Position numbers and translations under genes: made by a program. From Alentia gelatinosa (Eukaryota > Annelida > Polychaeta > Phyllodocida > Polynoidae), in assembly GCA_950022655.1 (NCBI GenBank), contig OX465589.1, positions 24,791,626 through 24,855,625 on the forward strand: a stretch of DNA of 64,000 nt, written 5' to 3'. Position 1 is the first letter of the stretch. Every line of letters begins with the position of its first letter. The notes under the pieces were generated by a model that was given only the letters and a program-made list of their open reading frames with translations, had not been told where the DNA came from and did no database searches. Shown piece after piece: positions 1 to 11,454 of this stretch.

Positions 1-210
1 AAAAATTTCCAGTGAATTCTACGGTATTTCTCTGGCAACTAGGGTGCCAGGGAAATACCGTAAATTTTACGGATGACCGTAATATATTTTTTACCGTAAA
101 TCTTAACTGTATTTAACCGTATTTGGGTAACGGTTTAAACCTGTAATGAATTCCTGACCGAATATCGTAACTGTAATTAACTGTATTTCAATAACGGTTC
201 AATCCTGTAG
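1..210. repeat. ACGGTA/ACTGTA motif-rich repeat with hairpin
   Basis: The stretch is built from recurring ACGGTA, ACCGTA and ACTGTA words. An imperfect hairpin at about 21-61 pairs ACGGTATTTC with GAAATACCGT. A ~65-75 bp unit is present twice (about 100-145 and 165-210), each ending in a phrase like AACGGTTTAAACCTGTA. A similar word set recurs at 945-1135, so 1-1135 could be one element with motif-rich ends. I cannot assign it to a family. Confidence 0.45.
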
Positions 211-944
211 ATATGAAAGTGCATTTTAACCCTTGAGGTCCAGGTGCCATTTGCTGAGTTAATGCCATGAGGACGGGTGCTGGTGCCAGCGCAAACCACT
301 GGGGGACAGACACATATTCACCAAAAGTCATAGTTTGAGTTGGTAATCATGTGATATGATACATACACTAGATATGATGCCATACCTACATTCTTAGAAG
401 ATTTGGTGAATATTTCCTTGTTAAAACAATTTTGTAAATATTGGAGTAAAAATGCCTCCTGAGATCATTCGTCCTGAAAGGGTTAATATGCATATACCAT
501 AAATCTTAATGAGGCTCTGTAGCACTGTAGGGGACATTATATATATATGACATTTTTAAGCAGCATATTGGCTTATCAATGTCAATGATCATTGTGATCA
601 ACGATATTTTAACATCTAAGTTTTTCAACTCAGATGTTATAAGTGCAGACTATATAACCAGAGTGCACGTCATGATCTGACAGTACAAGGCTGCATTTGA
701 TATGGTAGGATGAAATCAATCCTTCTTATATTTTAGAAATGTCCCATGAAAGTGGTGTTTAATCCTCTGAATGATATCAATGTCATTACAACTTGAGAAT
801 GAATGTGGTTTAAATGGCAGAAACCTTGCAGGAGATTAATGAATATCTAATACACATTTTGATGAAGTTAACTTCTGGATTTTATTTACTAATTTGATTT
901 ATTGCTGATAATAGAGCTATTCTAAGTGTATCTTATGCATCCAT

Positions 945-1135
945 ATTTACAGTTTCATACTGTAAACTGACCGTAGATTGGATGGTTTACAGGACTGAAT
1001 ACATTTACAGTTGAATACTGTTTTGTGATGCCAAATATACGGTATCGACCTGTAAATAAGATAACAGTGATATACCGTCCACATTAACGGTAGTATTCTG
1101 TATATTTTACTGAATCTTTTTACAGTATATGTTTT
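945..1135. repeat. Second TACAGT/ACGGTA motif-rich block
   Basis: TTTACAGT, TACTGT, ACGGTA and ACCGTA words recur through about 190 bp and match the vocabulary of 1-210. The orientation is mostly inverted relative to the first block, consistent with the two being subterminal regions of one element. The intervening 735 bp has no credible coding frame. Confidence 0.4.
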
Positions 1136-3493
1136 ACTTAATTGTACTCCTATCCTGCAGGAAGTTAGAGCAGTAGCAGTAAGTTGCTTAATAGCAACAC
1201 GCACTCCTCAGACATGCAGCACTTTTACCATCTCTTCCCGTGCTGTGGGATAAGGACGCGACCAGAGAGATTCCATGTCTAGCAGGGTGTCGGTTGACAG
1301 GCCTATCGACCCTTGCAAAGGAGAGGCCCTGAGTAGATCTAAAACTATCGGCATCCATTTTCTGGTATGGATTTCATAGGTGACAATATGGCTCTGGCGG
1401 CTTGCCAGTCTCCGAAATATCATAGAACTGAATAGATCTTTGGATAAGACCAGCATTGGGAAGATGATTTACATCAACATTTGCATACTATTTTCCCATG
1501 TATAGATAAACATGGTCGAGGAGATTTGGTAGGGTTTTGCAGGAAAATGGTTTGTAACAAGGAGCTACCGTGGTCAATTTAGGTTACATATAGAACTTGT
1601 TGATTTCCAGAGGTGCCACAAAAGGTCAGAGAACGTCGACTTATCAATGACCCTTTGCAGAGATGGTGTGTGACCTTCACTTCCACAGGAACCCATAGAT
1701 CTCGTCTCGTGCGATAGTGGTGCTTACTACAGTGTCCATACCAGCCACTATCATCAGTGACAGACACACAAGGGTGAAAATGTCTATTACAGTCTAAAGT
1801 TTCCCAGTAAAACACAGTTTAACGTTTTCGCCCCGGTGAAAAATGTGTTGCAATTTTCTATGTTCCCCCAGTTTCCCCTTTTAGATGGTGTATTGAATTA
1901 TCATAATTCAGAGATAAAGAGTGGAGATAGGCAGGGTTCTTGAACTTCCAAGCCTTTTTTTCCATGCGTCATGATCACAGACAACTCTGAATATCAAAAC
2001 ACAGAATCATGAAGCAATTGCAATGATGATTCTGTTAAAACTCTAAACCCACCGGTCAGACAGTGAGAAGTTTTATGTGCCTACAACAAAAAATGCCTGA
2101 CAATAACACATCCAAAACCAAATGCATGTGGCTTGCCAGTATGCATATGATCAAGAATTGACCTGAAATACAGTTGACCATGAATGATAAACTCCTATAC
2201 TCCAATGAGCACTATAGATACCTGGGTATAGATGTGGACAGCAGTTAAATAATATAACATGGGTGCCCCATACGAAAAGTGTTATAAGAAATGTGTTGTT
2301 TTTTTTAGAGCAGTTTATTTTCATTCACATTCATTGATTACAATCATATATAAGCGTAATACTTAAGTAGGCTCAGTCCTTACAATGGATTACATCTTCA
2401 TCTGTGGCCCCTTGCTCTCTCTTTTTTTTTTGGTATATGGAATAGTGAAAAGTCTAACATTCTATGAAACCTAACTAGCCTCTATCCTGAGGTCACCACC
2501 CTTAGCTTGTTCTTCCTGGTGCTGTTATAAGAAATGTTAGTTCTAAGCTCTTTAAGTTTTCTAAACTGCGAAATTGACGACTGAAGCTGCAAAGTTAATA
2601 TAGATCTCCAGAAGTCTCCCGATGATAGAATACTGTGGTTTCCTATATGAGAGCTTCTCGGAAGCCGATTTTTTAAATTTTTTTATAACGAGCAATGCTC
2701 TTTTTTATTGACCATACACGTACAAATTACATGAAGTTTCATAGATTCCTTAAGCAGATAGCATTGATATAATCGATAAACATCTGTATTCTCCACCCTC
2801 ACAAGTTGTATTTCCTGATACAAGTGTCTTTTCCCTTGAAATCATAGTATACATCTGATAAAGGGAAAAAAAAACAACCTAATTTACACAGAGTTATAAG
2901 CTATAATCATCACCTCAAGCAATATCTTCTTGAACAAATTTTCACTATATCCTCTAAGTTAAACAAAGGCTCTTTTTTTGTTGTTGGTATACATGTACCT
3001 GGATAGAAAGAAAATACATGTCAATTAAAGTAAAGAATTAGGCAAGAATATGAACAGTCAAAAATAACAAGGACAAGGTGAATTTCACCAGAAATGTTGT
3101 CCTTAATAGACCATGGGATACCCCTGATCCTTTGAACTAATAGATTTTGATGTAATAGAGAAGCTCCACAACAGGGGAATAACACTGGCTTTATTGCAAC
3201 CCTGCAGAGGTCTCGCTATAAACGTTCTATATGGGAATAAGCAATTGGCCTCAATGATGTATAAAAATAGATTGAATACTGACTGAATTGAAACTTAAAT
3301 TGGACAGACACGACTGACGGATAAAATCGCGTTTAAAGTATACTTGACGAAAAGTAATCTCGTAAAACAATGCCCATACTTGAGGGCAGCCCGTTTAAGG
3401 AACTCACTTCCTAATCAGTGTCAGTAAATAAAAGACCTAGACAGCTTCAAGAAAGGTCTTACAATGATATAAAATGGATAAAACTGATACAGC
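1136..3493. other. Gene-free A+T-rich stretch
   Basis: Only short, unconvincing frames on either strand. There are several poly-T/poly-A runs (for example near 2425, 2868 and 2975) but no recognised coding motif, RNA gene or clear terminal repeat. Confidence 0.5.
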
Positions 3494-4018
3494 TGTGGTG
3501 GTCGCCACCTGTCTAGCGGGTTGGATGACCCCAATCCGGAACGCTAGTTCCAGGCAGGATCCCACCCTACGTGCTCTACGTAGGTTGGTTCGGCTTTCGG
3601 TTAGTTTACACGGACCTAGTCACACACAACACAACACTCGTCTCTTAATAAACAGGAATGTTTATTAACAATTACTTCCCGGAAAGATCTGGAAGATCTT
3701 TCCCACAAGTACAGTACCCCAGCACAACGTGCCAGGTAACGCTGGAGAAGCTAATCTAAAAGACTTCGCCTGACCACCAGGAAGGTTACGAGAACCCGCC
3801 TGCAAAGTCAAGGGTCTGTTCCGTAGAAGAGACGCACAAGGACTGCCTGTCGACCTACTGTGAACGCTGAGTATATATACCCAGCATTACGTAATCCCGG
3901 CCTCTGCCGCGCCACTCTCGTGTGCGGCGTTGCCCGGAATCACTACACAGTAAGGATCGGCATGTCGCGCCACCTTCCGTAGAACACACGAACACTGCTG
4001 GATTCCCACCCCACTACA
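3494..4018 (-). repeat. Solo LTR of a Gypsy-like retrotransposon
   Basis: Read on the minus strand, this 525-bp block begins TGTAGTGGGG and ends CCACCACA. It is bounded by TG...CA and flanked by the 4-bp direct repeat CAGC (3490-3493 and 4019-4022). Inside, on the minus strand, are a TTACGTAA palindrome, a TATATA box followed by a GTCGACAGG stretch, and an AATAAAC signal near 3660. These are the U3/R/U5 parts of an LTR. There is no internal coding region on either side, so it is a solo LTR left by LTR-LTR recombination. A diverged copy lies at 11455-11857. The same TTACGTAA/TATA/GTCGACAGG order occurs in the LTRs of the large Gypsy element at 34907-46616, so they are probably relatives. Confidence 0.8.
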
Positions 4019-4679
4019 CAGCCAATGATAGTAGTAAATGATACATGATACTGTATATCATTACATTCTCATTATTTTTTTCATTCCTTGTGGAAAAGCT
4101 CCTTAATTACCCAGGTTAAAAATTATATTCAGTTAGTATGTATGCCTCACTGGTAAATTCTTCTTCCTTTCGATTTGCATCAATATAAACCTTTCTTCGC
4201 CTTTCAATTACTGACTGAATGTACAATGATGCTTATTTTCCAATGTCATTGATTTTGATGATTGTACCAGAATAATTCACCAATGCTGAGCTAAGGACAG
4301 AAAACAATGCGACGAAAGCTTGGCTGAATAATATTTATTATCATTATTAATAAGTGATAAATGACAATAAAATGAGAATAATAAATTAATTAAAATAAGA
4401 TGATAAATATAAATACAGATGTATTTGATAAGCCATGTTGATAATAGTATAGGTAAGATAATTGAGATAATAATGATGCATTGTTGAGTAAGATATGTAG
4501 TGATAAGTACATATAATATTTTGATAAAATATAAAATGGCCTACAAAGTAGGATAAAAGGAAATATAGGTTGTGGGTGGGTGGGAAATGAGAGAGGTGTG
4601 TAGTGGTTGAAGGATGATGAAGAAGTGGAGTGTAGGGTGAGGGGTGAGAATGTGTGTTGAGGGTGTCGTACCCTGAAGA

Positions 4680-4960
4680 CATGATTCCTGACTGTCGTGG
4701 GTGACGGCCCGTCTCGTGCTAAGTACTCTGCGTAGGCTGCGATCGTCTGAGGGCTCGGTCAAAGATGGTCCTCGCCCGACCTCCTGCAGAAGGCGATATA
4801 TGTGAGGACCGAGGTCCGGTGCGCTCTGGTCTTCCCAGGAGCACGGGAGGCCGCCTGTCGGGCCGCCGCCCTCTCCTGCAGACAGCGGAATGCCGGATCT
4901 GGAGAGAAGTAAGGGGCGTATATTGTTCATAAAGTACAGACACGGGTGAGGTTACTGCAT
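4680..4960 (-). pseudogene. Start of DIRS tyrosine recombinase ORF (fragment)
   Basis: One minus-strand frame reads RQAASRAPGKTRAHRTSVL followed by TYIAFCRRSGEDH. This resembles the peptide RRRQSEARAPGTVANQK...TYIAFCSRMGADP that leads into the recombinase core of the other DIRS copy (about 18235-18340). After about 4740 the similarity ends and the sequence passes into low-complexity, then A+T-rich DNA. The catalytic recombinase core is therefore missing here. Confidence 0.55.
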
Positions 4961-4974
4961 CGTACATCTTCACA

Positions 4975-5345
4975 AGTGGGTGTGACTCACGATATTGTCT
5001 TCACCCGGAATATGAACAAACGATAAGTCACATTGATAAAGTGCCTGTATCATCCAGGCGGCACATGCACAGTCAAGGAGTATCTTGTTTTGACCACGCC
5101 CATTTTGGAAAACAGTTACTGCGGGCATATTGTCACAAAATACTCTAACGTGGCCCCCCTTGGTCGGCCTCTGTTACAAAGGACTGGAGGGCTATGACCA
5201 TGTTAAGGGCCTGGAGTTCTGTGATATTTGCTGCCGGTTACCGATAGGCGCAACTTGACCGGCATATGCCAAGCGCACATCATTACCCCCGATGCCCGAG
5301 AGGCAGGCATCTACTCCGATGGTGTGAGTGGGGGGTCTTGGAGGG
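4975..5345 (-). pseudogene. DIRS RNase H (fragment)
   Basis: Three frames on the minus strand together show the RNase H signature of DIRS elements: DACLSGIGG with the first Asp, then TELQALNMVIALQSF with the Glu, then VFCDN with the next Asp. These are followed by AAWMIQA and FVHIPGEDN. At least two frameshifts separate these pieces, so no product is made. The same order (DACLSG, ELEALN, VYCDN, WMIQA, HVPG) is seen in the plus-strand copy. Confidence 0.65.
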
Positions 5346-5560
5346 TATTAGAGCCACCCCGTTCCAGTCCCTTGCAAACTCCTCGAACCACCTCAGATCG
5401 GCCCGGACCTCGGCCGACATATTGATATACCTTTTCTTATGTCCCCGTAGCGTGTCCAGAAGTCTCGAGATGAAGAGGCGGGCTGGGCGAATACACTTTG
5501 ATATACGTACGAGCCTACCCACCAGGGACTCAATTGATTTGTTTTCTAGGGATGGACCGT
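5283..5560 (-). pseudogene. DIRS reverse transcriptase thumb/connection (fragment)
   Basis: The 79-residue frame on the minus strand contains KCIRPARLFISRLLDTLRG and then DLRWFEEFARDWNGV. This matches, with the same spacing, the KCIRAARAFVSKLLKALRS and DLDWLMCF region of the DIRS copy at about 16555-16690. Such a block links RT and RNase H in DIRS-type elements. The frame is lost before RNase H. Confidence 0.65.
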
Positions 5561-5583
5561 CGCTTTAGCAGCTAAAGTGCCAA

Positions 5584-5750
5584 ATCCACTAAGGCGATTT
5601 TACATGCGAATTTGGGTTCGCAGAGGTTCGCAGACGTTCGCATGGACATGCGAATGCCTTGCGACAATAACTTATATATTGAATATTATCGCATGGGATT
5701 CGCACAGTCGCACGGATCGCAGACGCATTCGCTTGGTCGCCTTAGTGGAT
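5584..5750. mobile_element. MITE with CACTAAGGCGA terminal inverted repeats
   Basis: ATCCACTAAGGCGA at 5584-5597 is the exact inverse of TCGCCTTAGTGGAT at 5737-5750. The 167-bp interval is rich in GCGAA/TTCGC and CATGCGAA words that form further internal stems. It splits the minus-strand DIRS RT, so it inserted after that element. I could not separate the target duplication from the inverted repeat, so the superfamily is open. Confidence 0.65.
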
Positions 5751-6190
5751 CTGGCGCTTAACTCACCGTACTGCGTGTGTCCTCGAGTTTTTCCTCGGGC
5801 ACAGAGAGACTCTTGCTCTCCACATCAATGAGTATGCCAATTTGACCGATCTTGCTGGACCCTGCCACTTGCTGGTAGCCTCGGGCAGTCCCAGCTCCTC
5901 CAGTAGGGCCGTCACAACTGCCTCATCCTCGGTTTCTTGATTCCTAGATGAAGACAAAACGATAATGTCATCGAGGTATATCCACTATATCACACCCCTC
6001 CTTCCTCATGGTCCGAGTGGTGGGCACCACCCCTGGTCGAGTTGAACTCGCGGCACCAACTTCACGACCTTGATGATTAGAAAAAAAACACGCACCAAAC
6101 TGTCCCTGGAAACTTCGTGAAACCGCACTAGCGCCGTCAGGGCGCGCGGGGGTCAGACCTTTTAAAATTACTTTACTGTAACGCTGACCA
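5751..6190 (-). pseudogene. DIRS reverse transcriptase, palm region (fragment)
   Basis: The minus strand encodes the peptide MRKEGCDIV and, one frame over, IYLDDIIVLS. This is RT motif C with both catalytic aspartates present. Downstream it continues with LLEELGLPEA, as usual in DIRS/Ngaro RT. The segment upstream of the motif reads only weakly and has frame changes near 5985. A MITE at 5584-5750 separates it from the thumb region. Because the YLDD box is preserved, this copy was catalytically competent before it was broken, in contrast to the second DIRS copy. Confidence 0.65.
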
Positions 6191-8222
6191 AATAGCAAGT
6201 TAATGATGAGGGATGAGAAGGAGATGAGTGGTGGATATTAAACTGACACAGTGTTATCAAAAGTTAGTGAACATTGCTGATAGTCTTATGAGTAAACTGC
6301 CTGATCTCCCAGACAGAATATCCTTTCATTCCAACATATGAACCTAATAAGTAAAGTAAACCGATGTAAGTCGAATAGAAGATATTGGACCTCAAACTAC
6401 CCAAAAAAACGAACAATACACAGGCAGCTTATCTAGATGGTAGACAGAGGTGGGGGTAACTCTCGGCTGTATTTTTGACAAATCTTAAGGTCCCTCTTAA
6501 AGCTATCATAGTTAAGAAAAATCACATAAATAAGTATCAGTATGCTCAATGTTATGAAGGCCTCTGAACTCCAATCAATGAAATAGACTGAACTGAGGGG
6601 CTGATTGAGCTAATACCTCAATATGAGATACTAGGTCCAGTAGGTCCACTTATAAAATATGAAACACAACATTTCCAGATAATTCTATACCTTACGTGAA
6701 TGTACCGTCCCAAGGGCCATCATAAGGTTCCCATAAAAATTGTGAATGTCAGAAAAGCAAGCATTACATTTTCCAGAACCAGCTCTGTTAGAATGGGGCC
6801 ACGCACACTGCAGACTTGAGTCATATTGAAACAGATTCTTGCCCATTTGTTTGATTTGTCTTAACCTGATGTGTTAAATACAAATTTCCATCAGAGGTGT
6901 TATGATTTTCAGACTTTGTGATCCAGTGCTCTGTTTTCATTTGAATTGAAACTCATTACATTTAAAACCGGTTTCATTGTAATTAGATCTCCACTACTTG
7001 TAATTTCCACCTGTCTTTGAGTGTGAGTTTGGCGTAACAGTTAAGGAAGATGCCTACCGAAACATAAAATGATCGCTTTGTGAAATTGTTATCAGCATCC
7101 AAATTTTCTCTGGAGTGATCTTTAAAGACGTTGCATCTCAGTTCACTTAAGAGTTTTGCTGCAGGAAGCCTATCACAATGCTGCGCAGTAAACTAACAGG
7201 ACCCTTTCACAAGGCTCTCGTGGTTAATGCCTGGTTAAAGTAGGTTAGTACAATATAGAGATGTTTATGTGTTTGTGCGGGGAGTGCAGAAAGGCAAGGG
7301 TATTCGCCAGCACAACATGAACAGTCTGTCAAATAATGAAACACAGTAACACGATGTTGGTGCCTTATAATTACCGGTACTCCCAGACAGTGATTCAGAA
7401 TTCAAGCTGATACTGTTTTTGATATGCCCTGGATTGGCTCTCTGTGTATTCTGTCTGTGACTGCTGATATATTTGTATCCTCTGAGCTCATTAACAAAAG
7501 GGAAATTCCAAGTTCAGTCTTGAAATATTTATATTTCAAATGGCTACTTATTATATAGGGAAGGGCTTTGATATATCATAGCCTTTAATACTTAAAAAGA
7601 AATTTATGGTGTTTTGTGATCTGAAGTTACTTCCTCGTGTACGAAATGCGTTTTAAAATCCCTTCAGGTATTGTAAGGAGAGCTGCTTAATCTTTAGAGA
7701 GCAGCACAAAAGGGATTACATGGTCGTAAGAAGGACTAAGTGAAATAGAGGAAGTCTACCCGGCTTGATTCCACCTTCCTCACTGCATTCTAAAAACCTC
7801 CACGGCTCACCATCGTTCAATTTATTCCAGGGTGAAATAAATGCATTTACAACTGTATCAAAGCTGGGTTACTTCAATAGATAAAGGGGATAAAGCGATG
7901 GATACATATAATTTCAGAGGCTCGGCGTCTACAAGATTCACGTTGATAAAATGTTAAAGATGGGTTTACGGTGCCCTTGTTCACACCCTGATAGTCTCCT
8001 ATCACACTATGATTTGCACCAGTCGATTAATACCTCGAGGCAATGTGCATATTCCTCGTGCTGAGCCACATTTGCTGCCGCCTCGGCCGCTGCTGCACTG
8101 GGGTGTTTTTCAGTCATGACGATCGTTCATAATGACACTTTTATATAAAGCGATATTTTGTACAATAAAGATGTATAACATAAATTGGAATGGGCAAATT
8201 AGTTTGTTTCAATCAAACATTT
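6191..8222. other. Gene-free stretch
   Basis: No coding frame of note, no clear inverted repeats and no RNA gene. The composition is A+T-rich with scattered short homopolymers. Confidence 0.5.
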
Positions 8223-8481
8223 TGTAAAGATCTGCAGTCGATAATTCTAACTTTGTGGTATTTTTGCGTTGAAAAAGCAGCATTATTAATTATAATATAT
8301 ATATTCAATCTATTCTAAATTCATTCCCCCAAATCCAAGATGGCCGACATTGGCCCGGTTAATTGGTCTTTCCTGCTGTAGCTATAATCCCCCCTTTGAA
8401 CCCGGCTTAGGCCGGCGGTTGTTTGTTAACCCAACTTCCTGGAGATGCGGGCGCGCTCGTTGTTACAAAGGTGACGCTAAT
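8223..8481 (+). repeat. Truncated 5' LTR
   Basis: 259 bp identical to the first part of the 3' LTR (10492-10750), starting with TGTAAAG and ending at GACGCTAAT. Beyond 8481 the two sequences differ completely. The TATA box, polyadenylation signal and U5 of the 5' LTR are therefore missing, probably deleted together with the primer-binding site. Confidence 0.75.
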
Positions 8482-10491
8482 ACAATCACAGCCCTGCACT
8501 AAGTATTCCTTAATTCTAAAATGATTTTCTTAATTAATGTCGGTTCCTTAGTCTATTGGCCAGAATTGTTTAATATTATTATGTATTTTCAAACGTTATT
8601 TTATGTCTTTGGAATAGCCCAACGAGGCGACATGGTTAGTATCAAGGTGGATCTGAGACAGGTAGAAATGTTAGTTACCAACCAAAAATTTAAGAAATTA
8701 TAATCATCTAGTGCATACCAGCCGCGTGCGAATAGTAAGTATTACTCGGAAATTAACCATAAAATTTAATTAAATAACGAGAAATATCGTTTATATTGAT
8801 TTCTAGACTTTAAATTAGGCTACAAGTAGTGATACAGTGAGTTACTATCGGTTAGGTATGCAATAGCTGGAGATGGGCCGATATTTAAGGCCGCTGAAAA
8901 TTTCTATAAATCGGGGATTAATCGGGAGGGCTCTACGATTTATTATGTTTAGGCCACAGTGTTATCTCACCACTCCTCGGTAACTTGAGTAGACTTGGGA
9001 CGGGAAGACGACAGCGGGTCCATAAGTGAGGGACTCGGCGTCATGAACCGTAGTCATCCGAAGCTGGGTGCCAGCTGTAGTCGATATGTAGAGAATGGCG
9101 ATGTCCAGGCCTTAACGTATTGCTTAGATCCACGCTGAAAACACCAATATTATGTTTTATCACCATGTACATATATGTATATAATACGGCCACAGCATAT
9201 TTCTACAATCTTTATCAAGATTACGGGAGCTCGTCCTTTTTTGTGTCATTTACCGCCTTATCCATTTTTATCGTAATGTTTACCGTCCTCAGCGGCGCCA
9301 AATTGTCTATTTTTATCGTTGAGCACCCCGCTGCTACTTCTATATGTCATGCCTTTCACGGCGATATTATCTTCTTTTCTCTTATTATCAAAATGGCTGC
9401 CAGGATGTAAGCTGGTGAGGAGCCTGAGATTTGTGAATTGTTTTATTTTTACCGTTTACAGTGGGAAAACGTGTACAAATACGTGTGAACTGAGTACGTG
9501 TTACTCGTATCTATTTTTCTACATCTCTTTTAAACCTTGTTTGGACATGACGGGCTCCGATCCTCCCGCGAAGTGCTTCGTGTGGGCGGCGGTCTCGGGC
9601 TGGCGCCTACGCTCGGACCGCCAGCTGTTGCACTTCGGTAGCCCGGGACGCGGAGTTCCGTCACGATCGCCCTGTCATCAGTGAACAATGTGTGTTCTGC
9701 ACTTGACAGACTAATTCTACGTGTACATACCTCTACAAAGAGTAACAATCGTATCAATCGTGCTAAAGTGTGTTTTGGCGCAATTGACTCCACCCCTACG
9801 ATTGGCGAGCGAGTCAACCAAGAGACACTGACGCCGAAGACCGCTCGCCATACACTGTGTGATCTCTGTGATCTACCCCTTTTTACATTTATAACCAACA
9901 TCCTGAAGCAACAGGATACAGACATTCGTATCCCAGCTTCATATCAAAATGGACTATGCATTTATATTTTATAAAGACATTCGCTAGCCATTTTCTACAC
10001 TCGCGACTGGTTGTACAGCCGAGTACCTATAAACCCGGACACGGTCGGAGCTCTGACGCCGAGTGGGCCGCAGTGACATTTTTCTCAAAATCTAACCTGT
10101 ATTTCTGTTATCATCTCTGTTACTCTTTACCCGCGTGATCTATATGTGTTAATGGTTAAACCTACCTTGTTTGAAGATCCGATGGCCGCCATTGTTTGCG
10201 TAAGACCCGTTTGTTTAGCACGCCGAGATGTGGGCGCTGCCATTTTTGTTGTTTCTGGGTGGTGACCGGAAGTTGGGAATTGCTGCCTTTTCATTGGTCG
10301 AGGGATCGTGAGCGCGCACTGGTGGCGCCTCCGCGTTCGCTCGACGAACTAACCGTTCCCGCGCTGGTCTCAGCAGCCGCACGACTGCTCTGAGACGGAG
10401 CAAGGCGGTTAGGTTGGTTTTAGCGACTGCACATCTTTTTCTTTTCTTTTAAAGTTCTCCGTTGCTCTTCGAACTCAGAGTGAGGGACGTT

Positions 10492-10962
10492 TGTAAAGAT
10501 CTGCAGTCGATAATTCTAACTTTGTGGTATTTTTGCGTTGAAAAAGCAGCATTATTAATTATAATATATATATTCAATCTATTCTAAATTCATTCCCCCA
10601 AATCCAAGATGGCCGACATTGGCCCGGTTAATTGGTCTTTCCTGCTGTAGCTATAATCCCCCCTTTGAACCCGGCTTAGGCCGGCGGTTGTTTGTTAACC
10701 CAACTTCCTGGAGATGCGGGCGCGCTCGTTGTTACAAAGGTGACGCTAATTGGCGCCTAACACGGCGGCCCGTATAAGCGTCCCCCACCTGGAGACAAAG
10801 GCGCTTCGATGGTATATAAACCCGGGCCCAGAATAAAGAACCAACCAGTCTTACCTGGATTCTGTTACCTACAACATCTATGCGTTGACTTCAACCTCTA
10901 TCCCACGTATATAGGGCCCGCTAGGAGCAGAACCGCTAATGGTATAGCCTAGGAACTTTACA
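10492..10962 (+). repeat. 3' LTR (471 bp)
   Basis: The LTR starts TGTAAAG and ends CTTTACA, a 7-bp inverted terminal pair. It contains a TATATAAAC box near 10812 and AATAAAG near 10831, in the order expected for U3, R and U5. A purine-rich stretch (GAGTGAGGGA) just upstream is a weak polypurine tract candidate. Confidence 0.75.
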
Positions 10963-10978
10963 ATTTGTTACAATGCAG

Positions 10979-11454
10979 GGGCCTGTTTTACAGTTATGAC
11001 AATTGTAATGAACGACATGTTTTTGCTGTCAGTGTACTATAGACGCTATATTTTAGGGGGTCAGCCAATTATTGCAGCCCTACGACACCTTGTGAGGTGT
11101 GCTATAGTCACGACAATCGTGGGGTCATGTGGGTGAATTTATCACCCAAAGGGTCGTACCACTGACAGTCGGATAGGTCGACAGGCCATACCGGAATGCT
11201 GAATTTCAGTTCCTGTAGAAATTAAGCCATGAAACTTTAACATGAGTTAGGGACACATATAACCTATAAACGTTCCAAATATGAAGAAGATCGGCCCTTT
11301 CAATCGGCCGATATTTGCGTTTAATTTTGAAACATCACTTGAGGCGCACAGGGCACGTTGACAAGTACTTGACCACCAGAGCAGACATTATACCTCGTTT
11401 TTTGCCATGCCTCTGCTAATTTATGCGCCGACCTTGACCTTGACTGCACTTGTT
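10979..11454 (+). mobile_element. Foldback element family A, left part
   Basis: After CAG at 10976-10978 the sequence begins GGGCCTGTTTTACAG and continues with phrases shared with the other family A copies (28014, 51572, 57689): GACATGTTTTTGCTGTCAGT, GTGTGCTATAGTCACGAC and AATATGAAGAAGATCGG. It ends in GCACTTGTTCCCAG, also present near 28410. There an LTR fragment follows, and no right end is found, so only the left part remains. Confidence 0.65.

Larger units (their letters stand above)
4290..6190 (-). mobile_element. Decayed DIRS-type (tyrosine recombinase) retrotransposon
   Basis: Running from right to left, the minus strand encodes in order an RT palm with IYLDDIIVLS, an RT thumb, a DIRS-type RNase H, and the linker that precedes the tyrosine recombinase. 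An A+T-rich tail follows (about 4290-4560). The order matches the DIRS copy at 14500-19260, and the two share recognisable peptides (KCIR.A...S.LL..LR; ARAPG...TYIAFC). The coding parts are broken by frameshifts and stops, and most of the recombinase is gone. A ~167-bp MITE interrupts the RT. Upstream Gag and RT fingers were not found, so the 5' side is truncated near 6190. Confidence 0.75.
8223..10962 (+). mobile_element. Non-autonomous LTR retrotransposon with damaged 5' LTR
   Basis: The element is bounded by TGTAAAG at 8223 and CTTTACA at 10956-10962. It is flanked by the 4-bp direct repeat ATTT (8219-8222 and 10963-10966). A 3' LTR (10492-10962) has LTR features. Its first 259 bp recur without a visible difference at 8223-8481, where the 5' LTR stops abruptly. 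The ~2-kb interior has no Gag, protease, RT or integrase signature on either strand, so the element would depend on enzymes made elsewhere. It has several ATGGC(C/G/T)GCC-type words. The orientation is taken from the TATA box and AATAAA in the 3' LTR. Confidence 0.7.

Noticed and set aside
9530..9925. 131-codon minus-strand frame in the non-autonomous LTR element
   Set aside because: No retroelement or host motif, and plus-strand frames of similar length overlap it.
10751..10770. TGGCGCC.AACA-like sequence as a primer-binding site at 10751
   Set aside because: It looks like a PBS after the 259-bp shared block. However, the TATA box, AATAAA and the CTTTACA end with ATTT duplication lie downstream, so this point is inside the 3' LTR.
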